A DNA stretch of 64,000 bases from Alteromonas profundi (GTDB taxonomy: Bacteria > Pseudomonadota > Gammaproteobacteria > Enterobacterales > Alteromonadaceae), in assembly GCF_010500865.1 (NCBI RefSeq), contig NZ_JAAAWN010000011.1, forward strand, positions 83,158 to 147,157. Direction: 5' to 3'. Numbering within the stretch: the stretch's first letter is position 1; every line of letters starts with the position of its first letter. A program made the position numbers and the translations under genes. Under the pieces are notes generated by a model. It did no database searches, was not told where the DNA came from, and was given only the letters and a program-made list of their open reading frames with translations. This document shows, piece after piece, positions 33,281-42,097 of the stretch.

Positions 33281-35215
33281 TTACTGAAAGTGATAACTGG
33301 CAGTTAGCATGGCGCGTTGTTCTTGCCCTGCAAAGCCCACAATATCCTCATACTCGGTATCAAACACATTGTTTACTTTCAAAGATAGTTGCCACAACTC
33401 AGACACTTTATATCCAATATTTACACTACCAAGAGTATAGGCTGAAAGCGCAATAGTTTGCGAAAGCGCAGGGTAGGGCGGATAGAAAGTGTCAAAGTGT
33501 GTTCCCGTATAGGCGAGTTTTGCGTAAACACTAAAGCGCTCGGTTCCTAAGTTAGAGTACAGGCTAAGCGAGCCTTGATGACGGGGGCGACGAAGTTCAG
33601 TAGTTTCAACCCCGAATGAGGTTTGGTCGGCATCAAGGTAACTATAGCCGGCCGATAACGTCGCCCATTGCGTATCCCACTTCGCCTCAATATCTACACC
33701 ATTACGGTTACTCTCACTGTCAACGTTCGCAGCGGTAAATATTTGCTGTTCGGCTAAATAAACAGAGCCGTTTATTTCGTCCTCAAGCTGTGCAGAGTAA
33801 GCACTAACTTGCAAGCTCGCATCCTGCCAACGCGCTTTAACCCCAATCTCCCACTCTTCACTTTGTTCAGGAAGTAAGTCTGGATTGCCTACAAAAGTAG
33901 AAGGGAAATAACCATAAAGCTCGGTAAACGTTGGGGCTTTCACTGCCTTACCAACGCTACTAAAGAGCGCATAATGGCGATTTAGCTGCCACGTTAGGCC
34001 GGCGCGATAAGTAAATGCGTTGTCGAATTCGCTATTGTCATCATAGCGCGCGCTTAACGTAGTAAATAGGCTTTCGGTTAAGTCGCCGTTTGCTTCTACA
34101 AACACGCTGGTGGTGGTGTCGTGTCGTCTTTGATTTGGATCGCCATACACAACAAGCCCCCGCTGTTCATAGAAACGCTGAAGGTATTCCCCCCCAGCAG
34201 CAAGTTGCCAATTCGTAGTGCGATAAAAGGAGGTATGGTTAATATCAATACGTTCGCCTGTAGAACCTGTTGTAAAGGCGCCATCGGTACTATTGTCGAT
34301 ATCATCCTGATGATAATTAAGGGTAGTTTTCGCCTTATAGGCGGAATCATTGTCATCATAGCTCCACCCGAATTGGGCGGTAACTTGGTCTGCATCAGTG
34401 ATATTGTCGCCGTCAACAGGTAAACCCGTGGTAACGAAGTCAATAGGGTCGTATTCGTTCTGGTAACCGGTATTGCGAAGGGTGGCACTTATTCGATGGC
34501 TGTTATTTATGTTATACCCTAGGTTTAGCCCCACGGTCATATTGTCATAGCCATCGTCTTCGTTGCCTAACCGAGAGATATTATCACCCTCTGTTTTTAA
34601 ATAATTGGCATAGGCACGAAGTGAAAAATCGTCTGCTTGAGTAGCAATATTTACGCTGCCTTGGTAGCTCCCTTGCGTACCTATACCTGCCGAAATATCT
34701 GCGCTAGGGGTTTGCTCTGCATTGTTGGCCCCTTTTGTAGTAATACTTAACACGCCACCAATGGCACCACTCCCCCACATCGCACTTTGCGGGCCTTTTA
34801 ATAGCTCAATACGTTCAATATTGGCAATAGTGAGGTGAGATAAGTCGATAACACTACTTTGGCCAATATCGTTGACAACGACGCCATCAATTAAAACCAG
34901 TAAATGGTTACTTTCGCTACCGCGCACGCGAACTTCACTGAGTCCGCCTGGGCTACCAGATTGCGCGAGACTTACACCCGGCAACCCTCTAAGCAAGTCT
35001 GTTAGTTGAAAGGCGCCGGACGCCGCGATATCTTGCTCGGTTAATACCGAAACCGAAGCGGGAAGTTTAGTAAGGCTTACCGGTAAACGGGTGCCTGTAA
35101 TGGTAAGGGTTTCTATATCTTCTGGCGCCGAGCTCTTTGCAACTGCTGATGCGCTAAGCAGGGAAAAAACTGTGGTAGCAACGGCTGTTAGTGTGGTTTT
35201 TGTGTGTAAAGTCAT
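33281..35215 (-). CDS. btuB: TonB-dependent cobalamin receptor BtuB
   Basis: 644-residue outer-membrane receptor with a signal peptide (SASAVAKSS), TonB-box-like segment ETLTITGTRLPV, plug with VRVRGSESNHLLVLIDGVVVND and IELLKGPQSAMWGSGAIGGV, and a barrel ending in SYHFQ. Length and plug resemble BtuB. Assignment to vitamin B12 or a related corrinoid is strongly supported by the cobalamin riboswitch immediately upstream. Confidence 0.92.
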   Translation of the reverse strand: MTLHTKTTLTAVATTVFSLLSASAVAKSSAPEDIETLTITGTRLPVSLTKLPASVSVLTEQDIAASGAFQLTDLLRGLPGVSLAQSGSPGGLSEVRVRGSESNHLLVLIDGVVVNDIGQSSVIDLSHLTIANIERIELLKGPQSAMWGSGAIGGVLSITTKGANNAEQTPSADISAGIGTQGSYQGSVNIATQADDFSLRAYANYLKTEGDNISRLGNEDDGYDNMTVGLNLGYNINNSHRISATLRNTGYQNEYDPIDFVTTGLPVDGDNITDADQVTAQFGWSYDDNDSAYKAKTTLNYHQDDIDNSTDGAFTTGSTGERIDINHTSFYRTTNWQLAAGGEYLQRFYEQRGLVVYGDPNQRRHDTTTSVFVEANGDLTESLFTTLSARYDDNSEFDNAFTYRAGLTWQLNRHYALFSSVGKAVKAPTFTELYGYFPSTFVGNPDLLPEQSEEWEIGVKARWQDASLQVSAYSAQLEDEINGSVYLAEQQIFTAANVDSESNRNGVDIEAKWDTQWATLSAGYSYLDADQTSFGVETTELRRPRHQGSLSLYSNLGTERFSVYAKLAYTGTHFDTFYPPYPALSQTIALSAYTLGSVNIGYKVSELWQLSLKVNNVFDTEYEDIVGFAGQEQRAMLTASYHFQ

Positions 35216-35236
35216 GAGCGTTCTCGTTATGCGCTC
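35216..35236 (-). promoter_or_regulatory. Start-site hairpin of btuB (riboswitch expression platform)
   Basis: Read on the minus strand, GAGCG and CGCTC pair around the presumed ribosome binding region, ending directly at the ATG. Such a hairpin is expected to be formed when the aptamer holds B12, blocking translation. Confidence 0.55.
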
Positions 35237-35274
35237 CGCCCGAGCACATGCGTTAATAATTTAGCAGATTTGCT

Positions 35275-35460
35275 CTGCCGTGAAGCTTGGGCCGGTATCC
35301 GGGCTCACTCGCCAAATTATGGCTCTTTACCTTCCCATCTTGATGTTTTGACGACATAAAGACAGTGGTGTATAGAAGAAAATACGATGTGTATTGAGTT
35401 TACCGTTGCGGGGGCAGCATCAGCTTTTTACTGATTTCCCGTTTAACCCTTTATTTATTG
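35275..35460 (-). promoter_or_regulatory. Cobalamin riboswitch
   Basis: On the minus strand the conserved blocks occur in order. AACGGGAAATCAG comes first, then GCTGCCCCCGCAACGGTAAA (35399-35418), the CACTGTC block near 35365, GATGGGAAGGT near 35335, and GAGCCCGGATACCGGCCC (35289-35306). These are the hallmark segments of the AdoCbl/B12 aptamer. It controls the btuB gene that follows, about 60 bases downstream of the last block. Confidence 0.95.
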
Positions 35461-35560
35461 CGTTACAAAAGGGCACCTAAGCGGGCGGGAGTATAGCTAA
35501 GTGATTGAAAAAAAGCGATGGTTGAAAGGCGGTGAGACCACGTACTTGAGATACTCAAAC

Positions 35561-35596
35561 GGGGGAGGAGGGGAAAAAAGCCCCTCCCTTGCCCCC
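35561..35596 (-). terminator. Probable terminator of ccoG-srkA
   Basis: G-rich stem GAGGGG/CCCCTC with flanking GGGGG/CCCCC, loop of A-rich sequence, 10 bases after the srkA stop. It has no T-run on the outgoing side, so it may be weak; a second small stem TTGAG-ATA-CTCAA lies just beyond. Confidence 0.5.
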
Positions 35597-35605
35597 GCCT
35601 TGCGA

Positions 35606-36577
35606 TTAATAACCTAGCTTTAAGGGCGCTTCTTGCATAGCTGATAATTGTTCTTTCAGGGCTAGAATTTGTCCTTCCCAATATTTATCTTCGGCAAACC
35701 AAGGGAATGCGCGGGGAAAGGCGGGGTCTTCCCAGCGTCTTGACAACCATGCCATGTAGTGCACCATTCGCATGGCCCGTAAGGGTTCGATTAACGCTAG
35801 TTCGCTGTTATCGAAGGGCTGAAATTCTTCGTAGGCTTCAATGAGAGTATCAAGTTGAATAAGCTGCTGCTGTCTATCGCCACTTAGCATCATCCATAAA
35901 TCTTGAATAGCTGGGCCCATTCGACAGTCATCTAAATCGACAAACGTGGGGCCGTCGCGCCACAAAATATTGCCCGGGTGGCAATCGCCATGAAGGCGAA
36001 TAGCCTTGCTTGTAACATAGCCTTTCGTGGCCTTCTCTATTACCGGGTTTAAGATAGCAAAAAACGCGGTTTTTAAATGTTCGGGTAACAAGGTACTTGT
36101 TTCTAAGACTTCACGGGGTTCTTGTAAGTAACTTTGAATATCTATGTCAGGACGATTTTCAAAAGGTTTTGCCTGCGCCACACGGTGAATACGGCCAATA
36201 AAGCGCCCCATCCACTCTAGCTGATCCAGATTATCGTTTTCAAATTGCCGCCCGCCTACTGAGGGGAAGACGGTATAGCGATAGTCACCATGGTGATGAA
36301 GGGTACTGTCATTAAGCGACAGCGGCGCGACTACGGGTATTTCACTCTCGGCCAATTCTTGCGCAAAGGCATGTTCTTCTAGAATTTGCGCATCAGTCCA
36401 GCGGCCTGGTCGATAAAATTTTGCTACGTAGCGCCGATTATCTTCCGCCTGAAACTGATAAACGCGGTTCTCATAACTGTTTAGGGCAAGAAGGCCGCTT
36501 TGTAAAAAAATGCCCTGGTTCTCCAGGGCATCTAAAATGGTATCTGGGTTTAGCCCAGAAAAGGAAAAGTCTGTCAT
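35606..36577 (-). CDS. srkA: Stress response kinase A (YihE)
   Basis: 323-residue cytoplasmic Ser/Thr kinase of the APH/choline-kinase fold. The catalytic loop is IRLHGDCHPGNILW (about residue 196) and the magnesium-binding motif TFVDLDDCRMGP follows. The lysine strand YVAKFYRPGRWT is intact. SrkA counters stress-induced death in E. coli, where it forms an operon with dsbA. Here its ATG overlaps the ccoG stop as ATGA, so the two are coupled, and dsbA lies further on beyond btuB. Confidence 0.93.
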   Translation of the reverse strand: MTDFSFSGLNPDTILDALENQGIFLQSGLLALNSYENRVYQFQAEDNRRYVAKFYRPGRWTDAQILEEHAFAQELAESEIPVVAPLSLNDSTLHHHGDYRYTVFPSVGGRQFENDNLDQLEWMGRFIGRIHRVAQAKPFENRPDIDIQSYLQEPREVLETSTLLPEHLKTAFFAILNPVIEKATKGYVTSKAIRLHGDCHPGNILWRDGPTFVDLDDCRMGPAIQDLWMMLSGDRQQQLIQLDTLIEAYEEFQPFDNSELALIEPLRAMRMVHYMAWLSRRWEDPAFPRAFPWFAEDKYWEGQILALKEQLSAMQEAPLKLGY

Positions 36578-38004
36578 CGATATATAAATTTCGTTGGCTC
36601 GTTCACCGTAACAGTTTCATCGCCATCGAGAGACGTTACCGTAAACTGAATTTCTGTTACCACATCTTCCAGATTATACGGGTCGGTTGCAACTGAAATC
36701 GGCGTGCTATACACCTCGCCCCCTGCTACCGTCACTTGGTTATCGCCAATAAAGCGATAATCAGGTAACCCTTTTACGTTTATGGCATAGGTTTGGGTTT
36801 GCTGTGACTTGTTGAGAACCTTGATGGTATAGACATTCTCAATAAGCCCATCATTGGTTTCACGATACAGCGAATTTCTATCTCGGATAATATCCACTTC
36901 TAGTGGAATGCGCGTGACAATATCGGCCACCAGTAGACCTACCATTACCATTAATACCACAAAGTAACCAACTAATTTCGGTCGTACTATGTGGGTAGTC
37001 CCCCCAGAAAGCCGTTCTTCAGAGGTGAAGCTGATAAGCCCTTTAGGGTAGCCCATTTTATCCATTACGCCGTTGCAGGCATCTACACAAGCCCCGCAAT
37101 TAATACATTCATACTGAAGACCATTTCGAATATCAATGCCGGTAGGGCATACCTGAACACATAAGTTACAGTCTATACAGTCGCCAAGGCCTTTCTCCTT
37201 CACGTCTTCATAGCTTAGCTTGCGAGGGCGCGGACCGCGCTGTTCGCCGCGATTTGGGTTGTAGGCTACCGTAAAGGTATCTTTGTCGAACATGGCGGAT
37301 TGAAAACGCGCGTAAGGACAGATATGCGTACACATGATTTCACGCATATAGCCCGCGTTAGCATATGTACAAACGGCAAAGAAAATTACCGAGAAACCGG
37401 CCCAAAAGCTGGTGTTAAAAGTAAAGAACTCGATAAATAGTTCACCAATAGGGGTGAAGTAACCAACAAAGGTTAACGCCGTGAGTAACGCAACTAACAC
37501 CCATGCTGTATGCTTTAGCGTTTTACGGATAAATTTGTCGGTATCCATTTTTCGCGAATCTAACTTAATACGCTTATTTCGTGGCCCCTCAATTTTTTCT
37601 TCAAACCACGTATAAATGTATACCCAAGTTGTTTGGGGGCACATAAAGCCGCACCATACACGACCGGCAAACGTTGTCACAAAAAACAACGCAAAGGCAG
37701 AAACAATAAAAATGTAGGCAAGAAGCGTTAGGTCTTGAGGCCATAACGTTAAACCAAAAATACTGAAGCGTTGCTCGCCAATGTCGAGTAACACTGCTTG
37801 GTTACCGTTATATTGTAGCCATGGTATAACAGCAAAAAGCCCGAGAAAAATTAAACCGAAAAAACGACGAAAGGTTTCTAACGGCCCTTGCACCGCGCGC
37901 ACATAAATACGACTACGAGAGTCGTGGCGCTTCCCTTCTTGTTCTGATGAAGGCTTGTGAACTTTTACCGGTGTAACGTTTTTAACTGGGATCTGTTCGT
38001 TCAT
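36574..38004 (-). CDS. ccoG: Cytochrome cbb3 oxidase accessory protein CcoG (RdxA/FixG)
   Basis: 476-residue membrane iron-sulfur protein with about five membrane segments. It has CGFMCPQTTWVYIYTW and HICPYARFQSAMFDKDT motifs, a double [4Fe-4S] ferredoxin region (CIDCNLCVQVCPTGIDIR and CINCGACVDACNG), and a C-terminal Ig-like periplasmic domain. It handles copper for cbb3-type cytochrome oxidase assembly. AAGG precedes the start by 8 bases. The cbb3 structural genes are not in this window. An FNR-like site lies about 70 bases upstream. Confidence 0.94.
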   Translation of the reverse strand: MNEQIPVKNVTPVKVHKPSSEQEGKRHDSRSRIYVRAVQGPLETFRRFFGLIFLGLFAVIPWLQYNGNQAVLLDIGEQRFSIFGLTLWPQDLTLLAYIFIVSAFALFFVTTFAGRVWCGFMCPQTTWVYIYTWFEEKIEGPRNKRIKLDSRKMDTDKFIRKTLKHTAWVLVALLTALTFVGYFTPIGELFIEFFTFNTSFWAGFSVIFFAVCTYANAGYMREIMCTHICPYARFQSAMFDKDTFTVAYNPNRGEQRGPRPRKLSYEDVKEKGLGDCIDCNLCVQVCPTGIDIRNGLQYECINCGACVDACNGVMDKMGYPKGLISFTSEERLSGGTTHIVRPKLVGYFVVLMVMVGLLVADIVTRIPLEVDIIRDRNSLYRETNDGLIENVYTIKVLNKSQQTQTYAINVKGLPDYRFIGDNQVTVAGGEVYSTPISVATDPYNLEDVVTEIQFTVTSLDGDETVTVNEPTKFIYR

Positions 38005-38070
38005 GAATAAACCTTAGCCGACTACCTGCTGCTGCGAGCGGGCATTATAACAGCGAATAGACACACTGTT

Positions 38071-38084
38071 TTAATGTAGATCAA
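38071..38084 (-). promoter_or_regulatory. FNR-like site upstream of ccoG
   Basis: On the minus strand TTGATCTACATTAA matches TTGAT-N4-ATCAA at 9 of 10 positions. Its centre is about 73 bases before the ccoG ATG, leaving room for a class II FNR promoter. Low-oxygen activation of cbb3 accessory genes is typical. The rest of the 308-base gap up to 38312 shows no other clear signal. Confidence 0.6.
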
Positions 38085-38312
38085 TGATACCAGCTATGAT
38101 CGCTCTTTATTTTGTTTCAGTCAATACTGAAAGTTCAGAAAACTAAGTGCATAGTTAAATTTTGGGGTATAGCTGACACAGGAAATGACGCTAAAGGTGT
38201 TATATATGGCGAGATTTTATACATTGCTTATACATGGGTATCGTTAATGGATCGTTACTTCGGTTAAATCTTGGCTAAAATAGCAGTTTTCAAGGCTAAT
38301 TGAGGGGACCGA

Positions 38313-38675
38313 GTGCGACGTTTATTTGTTGTTTTTATTGAAATAGCATTACTTGTTTTGGTATTGCGCTCACCGTTTGCCCAATACCTATTAGCAGACA
38401 TCCAAGGCCAGCTGTCCGACTGGATGCTTAAAATAGAGACGTTGCCGCATCAGCAAAAGTTAGCAAAGGTACGTGAAAACGTGCTGCATGATATACCCAC
38501 GCTTAAGCCTTACCAGAGACATTATTTGAGACAAGTGACGGCCAATAAACAAAGTTTCGAACACTTTTATCGTACTTACTGTATGAAAAATGAGATAAAT
38601 CCGAACTTTGTCGGCAGTGATAGGGTCATAATTTGTACAAACGCGAAGCAAAGCGAGCTGTTAACGCAAAGGTAA
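38313..38675 (+). CDS. Hypothetical membrane-anchored protein
   Basis: 120 residues with one N-terminal hydrophobic segment (LFVVFIEIALLVLVLRS) that can be a signal anchor, followed by a charged helical part and two cysteines (YCMKNEINP and IICTNAK). I do not recognise the family. The GTG start has GAGGGG upstream. It lies just before a DUF3016-like gene in the same direction. A periplasmic domain held by the anchor is the likely topology. Confidence 0.6.
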   Translation: MRRLFVVFIEIALLVLVLRSPFAQYLLADIQGQLSDWMLKIETLPHQQKLAKVRENVLHDIPTLKPYQRHYLRQVTANKQSFEHFYRTYCMKNEINPNFVGSDRVIICTNAKQSELLTQR

Positions 38676-38746
38676 TTATTGTTCATCCGTTATTCAGCTT
38701 ACTGTGCTAAATTAACAGAGTGTTCATCGTTTTGTGGGGCAAGATT

Positions 38747-39292
38747 ATGTCAGTGGTTAAACGAAACAGATCTAAAAGTATGGGTGTACTCAGCGTTTTA
38801 GCGACGTTGCCGCTTGTACCCGCTGCCCAAGCGGCAAAGGTAGAAGTAGAGTGGGTAGAGCCTACTAAGTTCACCGATGTTATGCCAAGTAACGATTCAC
38901 GAAAGCGCTTTCGTGAACAAACTCTCGAGCAGCTAACCAGGTTTTTAGTAGAGCTTGGAGAGCAACTTCCCGAAACCCAAACCTTATCATTTAAAGTAAC
39001 AAACCTAGATTTAGCAGGCCAGGTATGGCCAAGAAGCTTTGTGGGTTTTGGAAATAGTGGGGGAGATATTAGGGTTATACGCCAGATTGATATTCCCCGG
39101 ATGACATTTAGCTATACATTAACCGAGCAAGGTAGGGTTATTTCTGAGCAAAAAGAAGTGAAGCTAAAAGACATGGCGTTTATGCAGTCGGCACCAAGAA
39201 GAGCGCTTCGGGAGCCGCTGGTGTATGAGAAAGCTATGCTTGAAGAATGGTTTGATGAAACATTTGCCAACGCATACGCGAAGCACCCGTAG
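38747..39292 (+). CDS. DUF3016-like exported protein
   Basis: About 181 residues with a signal peptide ending PAAQAAKVEVEW. The mature protein resembles the DUF3016 family: VEWVEPTKFTDVMPSNDSR at the start, a long middle with VTNLDLAGQVWP, and FSYTLTEQGRVISEQKEVKLKDM. Family function is unknown; it is periplasmic by the signal peptide. The ATG is chosen to give a proper signal peptide; a GTG nine codons earlier is possible. Confidence 0.7.
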   Translation: MSVVKRNRSKSMGVLSVLATLPLVPAAQAAKVEVEWVEPTKFTDVMPSNDSRKRFREQTLEQLTRFLVELGEQLPETQTLSFKVTNLDLAGQVWPRSFVGFGNSGGDIRVIRQIDIPRMTFSYTLTEQGRVISEQKEVKLKDMAFMQSAPRRALREPLVYEKAMLEEWFDETFANAYAKHP

Positions 39293-39308
39293 TTTCAACT
39301 TTTGTTAA

Positions 39309-39340
39309 AATAATGCCGCTTGAATAAGCGGCATTATTGT
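39309..39340. terminator. Bidirectional terminator
   Basis: Perfect 13-bp stem AATAATGCCGCTT / AAGCGGCATTATT with loop GAAT, between the converging DUF3016-like and acyl-CoA dehydrogenase genes. Confidence 0.85.
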
Positions 39341-39353
39341 TTCTAGCGGTTAA

Positions 39354-41114
39354 TTATAAATAATCGAATTCGCTACCGGCCACCGCAAGAGTACTGTCTG
39401 GGCCTGCACAATAGGCTGCCTTGTGTGCATCACGGCGGGGTAAAATACGGGCAATATAAAAGTCTCTGGTTTTTTGCTTAGACGAGGCAAGTACTGCATT
39501 ATCGCTGTTTGCTGCAGTATCGGCCATGCTGTACCACAGCACCCCTAACAATGAGTAGGCGGTATAGGCAAGGTAATCACAGGCTGCGGCCGCAGCGGTG
39601 GTCGCGTCCATGCCTAGGCAGTCCGCCGATGAAGCACGCCAGTCATCAAGTAACCCTTGCGCAAGGGCTTTATTTTCAGCATCTGACATATCTGTCACTA
39701 AAGCATTGAAAGCGTCGTAGGTGGCGGCCAGCATATCGCCGCCGTCGCGGGTTAGCTTACGTCCGATAAGATCAAGTGCCTGTATGCCATTTGTTCCTTC
39801 ATACAGCATAGCAATACGCACATCGCGCATTAGTTGCTCCATTCCCCATTCGCGGATAAATCCATGGCCACCAAAAACTTGAACGCCGATGCTGGTAGTT
39901 TCAAGTCCCATATCGGTCATATAGGCTTTGCAAATAGGCGTAAGGAATTGCAGGACCTTTTCCGCTTGCACCTTTTCGTCTTCGCTACCTAACTTTTCGA
40001 TATCCATGTGCTTAGCGTAGAAAAGCGAAAGGGCTCGCGCGCCTTCAATTTGTGCTTTCTGGGTAAGTAGCATGCGCGCAACATCAGGCTGAAAAACAAT
40101 AGGATCTGCTTTTCCTTCTGGGTTTTGAACGCCTTGTGGAGCCCGTGACTGAACGCGTTCTCGCGCGTAGGCAAGGGCACCTTGGTATGATGCCTCTGCA
40201 GCCCCTAACCCTTGTAAACCTACTTGGAAGCGAGCATCATTCATCATGGTAAACATACACGCAAGACCTTGGTGCTCTTCGCCTACTAGCCAACCCGTTG
40301 CATCGTCATAGTTCATAACGCAGGTAGGGCTGGCTTTAATTCCCATTTTGTGTTCAATGCTTCCTACTGAAACATTATTAGCTTTAGCAGGCTCGTTATT
40401 TTCATCAAGCAGTAGTTTAGGCACCAAAAACAAGCTAATGCCCTTTACACCTTTAGGGGCATCGGGTAGCCGGGCTAATACAAGATGAATCACATTGCTG
40501 CTCCAATCTTGATCGCCCGCAGTGATAAAAATTTTATTGCCGGTGATTTTATAACTTCCGTCATCTTGCGGTTCGGCTTTGGTATTTAATAAGCTTAAAT
40601 CGGTACCCGCGTGAGGCTCAGTGAGGTTCATGGTGCCAGTCCACTCACCACTTATTAGTTTGGCAAGGTATTTGTTTTTTAGGTCATCACTTGCGTGTTT
40701 CGTCACTGCCAATACTGCACTTTCTGTAAGCATAGTAGTTAAACGCCAACTTAAGTTCGCAGTATTAAGCATTTCGTGAACAGGTACCGCCATGGTATAG
40801 GGGAGTTCTTGGCCATCATATTCAGCGCTTCCTAGCATCGCATTCCAACCGTTAGCAACGTACTCTTGATAGGCGTCAGCAAAGCCTTTAGGGGTAGAAA
40901 CCTTGCCATTTTCAAGCTTGCAGCCTTCTTCGTCGCCATCTCTATTGAGTGGCGCTACTACATCTACGGCAAACTTCGCCCCTTGAGAAATAATCTCAGC
41001 AGCTAATTCACTATCGAAGTCGCCAATACCGAGTTTTTCATAATGGGCATCAAGCGCCAGCCAATCTCTTAATAAGAACTGAAAATCGGTAGTAGGTGGG
41101 GTGTACAAAGGCAT
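39354..41114 (-). CDS. Acyl-CoA dehydrogenase (DmdC/AcdA-like, long form)
   Basis: 586-residue flavin-dependent acyl-CoA dehydrogenase with an extra N-terminal segment (MPLYTPPTTDFQFLLRDWL) and a C-terminal extension. This layout is shared by the 3-methylmercaptopropionyl-CoA dehydrogenase (DmdC)-like group. Substrate/FAD motifs are present: MNLTEPHAGTDLSLLNTKA and KIFITAGDQD, and the catalytic Glu region AMLYEGTNGIQALDLIGRK. It may act on DMSP-derived or ordinary fatty acyl-CoA. AGGAG precedes the start, and a palindromic operator candidate lies just upstream. Confidence 0.9.
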   Translation of the reverse strand: MPLYTPPTTDFQFLLRDWLALDAHYEKLGIGDFDSELAAEIISQGAKFAVDVVAPLNRDGDEEGCKLENGKVSTPKGFADAYQEYVANGWNAMLGSAEYDGQELPYTMAVPVHEMLNTANLSWRLTTMLTESAVLAVTKHASDDLKNKYLAKLISGEWTGTMNLTEPHAGTDLSLLNTKAEPQDDGSYKITGNKIFITAGDQDWSSNVIHLVLARLPDAPKGVKGISLFLVPKLLLDENNEPAKANNVSVGSIEHKMGIKASPTCVMNYDDATGWLVGEEHQGLACMFTMMNDARFQVGLQGLGAAEASYQGALAYARERVQSRAPQGVQNPEGKADPIVFQPDVARMLLTQKAQIEGARALSLFYAKHMDIEKLGSEDEKVQAEKVLQFLTPICKAYMTDMGLETTSIGVQVFGGHGFIREWGMEQLMRDVRIAMLYEGTNGIQALDLIGRKLTRDGGDMLAATYDAFNALVTDMSDAENKALAQGLLDDWRASSADCLGMDATTAAAAACDYLAYTAYSLLGVLWYSMADTAANSDNAVLASSKQKTRDFYIARILPRRDAHKAAYCAGPDSTLAVAGSEFDYL

Positions 41115-41127
41115 AAAGCGCTCCTAT

Positions 41128-41143
41128 TTAAACGGTCGTTTAA
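41128..41143. promoter_or_regulatory. Palindromic operator candidate
   Basis: TTAAACG-GT-CGTTTAA, perfect 7-base arms, 14 bases before the acyl-CoA dehydrogenase start. Short palindromes of the AAACG-N2-CGTTT kind are bound by TetR-family regulators of fatty-acid or acyl-CoA genes; the specific regulator cannot be named from this window. Confidence 0.45.
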
Positions 41144-41326
41144 TTTTTTACTTATTATAGACACAAAAAGCATAGACAAAGTAGTCCGTTAAGAGAAAGT
41201 TAATGAAAAATTTACATCTAATTTTGTTTTATAGCGAAAACAGACAATCTTGGATTGTGGGTTTGCAATTTAGCGCGCCGCTGGCATGCTATGCCCCGGT
41301 GGCGGAGAAAATACGTAGAAGGCGCA

Positions 41327-42079
41327 ATGAAAAAACAAAATAGACCTGTTTGTATAGTAACTGGCGGTAGCCTAGGCATCGGATTTGCTGTGTGTAAACA
41401 ATTCGCAGAAGAAGGTTATCAGGTGATAAATTTAGACATTCAAAATTTTGCTGAAGACATCGCCGACAGCGAATGGGTGCACTGCGACGTAAGCCAAGTG
41501 AATGAGGTGAAACACGCAGTAGATGGCATTGTTAATCGCTATGGCAAGGTTGATGCGTTGGTGTGTAACGCTGGAAGGCATATTTCAGCAACGATAGAGG
41601 ACACAGACGAAACCACGTTAGATAGTATTATTAGCTTAAATATCAAAGGTGCCTATGCAGCGATAAAAGCCTGCCTCCCCTCCATGAAAGCAAATAATTC
41701 TGGCGCCATTGTAGTGATGGGATCAGATCAGTGCTTTGTTGGTAAACGAAACTCGTTCGCGTATGGATTAACAAAGTCAGCCCTTGCCTCTATCGCGAAA
41801 ACCACCGCCCTGGATTATGCTTCATTTCAAATTAGAGCCAATGCTGTTTGCCCGGGCACTGTAGAAACGCCTTTGTTCCACAACGCGATAGACAACTATG
41901 TGGCACGTAGCGGCGCAAGTAAAGATGAGGTGGTGGCTGAAGAAGCGGCAGCCCAACCCTTAGGTCGCCTTGGCCAACCAGAAGATGTAGCTGAGCTCGT
42001 GTGTTTTTTATGTAGCGATAAAGCAAAGTTCATCACCGGCAGCCTCTACGCGGTAGACGGCGGCTACACAGCACAATAA
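41327..42079 (+). CDS. Short-chain dehydrogenase/reductase
   Basis: 250-residue NAD(P)-dependent oxidoreductase of the classical SDR type. It has VTGGSLGIGFAVCK (cofactor glycine motif), NAGRH, catalytic Ser region VVMGSDQ, and YGLTKSA with the catalytic Tyr and Lys. A C-terminal FITGSLYAVDGGYT follows. The acidic residue after the second strand (INLDIQN) suggests NAD rather than NADP. An upstream extension of 24 residues is rejected in favour of the ATG behind GAAGG. It probably oxidises a sugar or sugar-acid hydroxyl given the neighbouring amidohydrolase and dehydratase. Confidence 0.85.
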   Translation: MKKQNRPVCIVTGGSLGIGFAVCKQFAEEGYQVINLDIQNFAEDIADSEWVHCDVSQVNEVKHAVDGIVNRYGKVDALVCNAGRHISATIEDTDETTLDSIISLNIKGAYAAIKACLPSMKANNSGAIVVMGSDQCFVGKRNSFAYGLTKSALASIAKTTALDYASFQIRANAVCPGTVETPLFHNAIDNYVARSGASKDEVVAEEAAAQPLGRLGQPEDVAELVCFLCSDKAKFITGSLYAVDGGYTAQ

Positions 42080-42097
42080 CAAACGCTAACCACATAT

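Noticed and set aside
35463..35681. A 72-codon minus-strand frame between srkA and the riboswitch
   Set aside because: It overlaps the srkA 3' end and the G-rich hairpin, and has no ribosome binding site or family resemblance.
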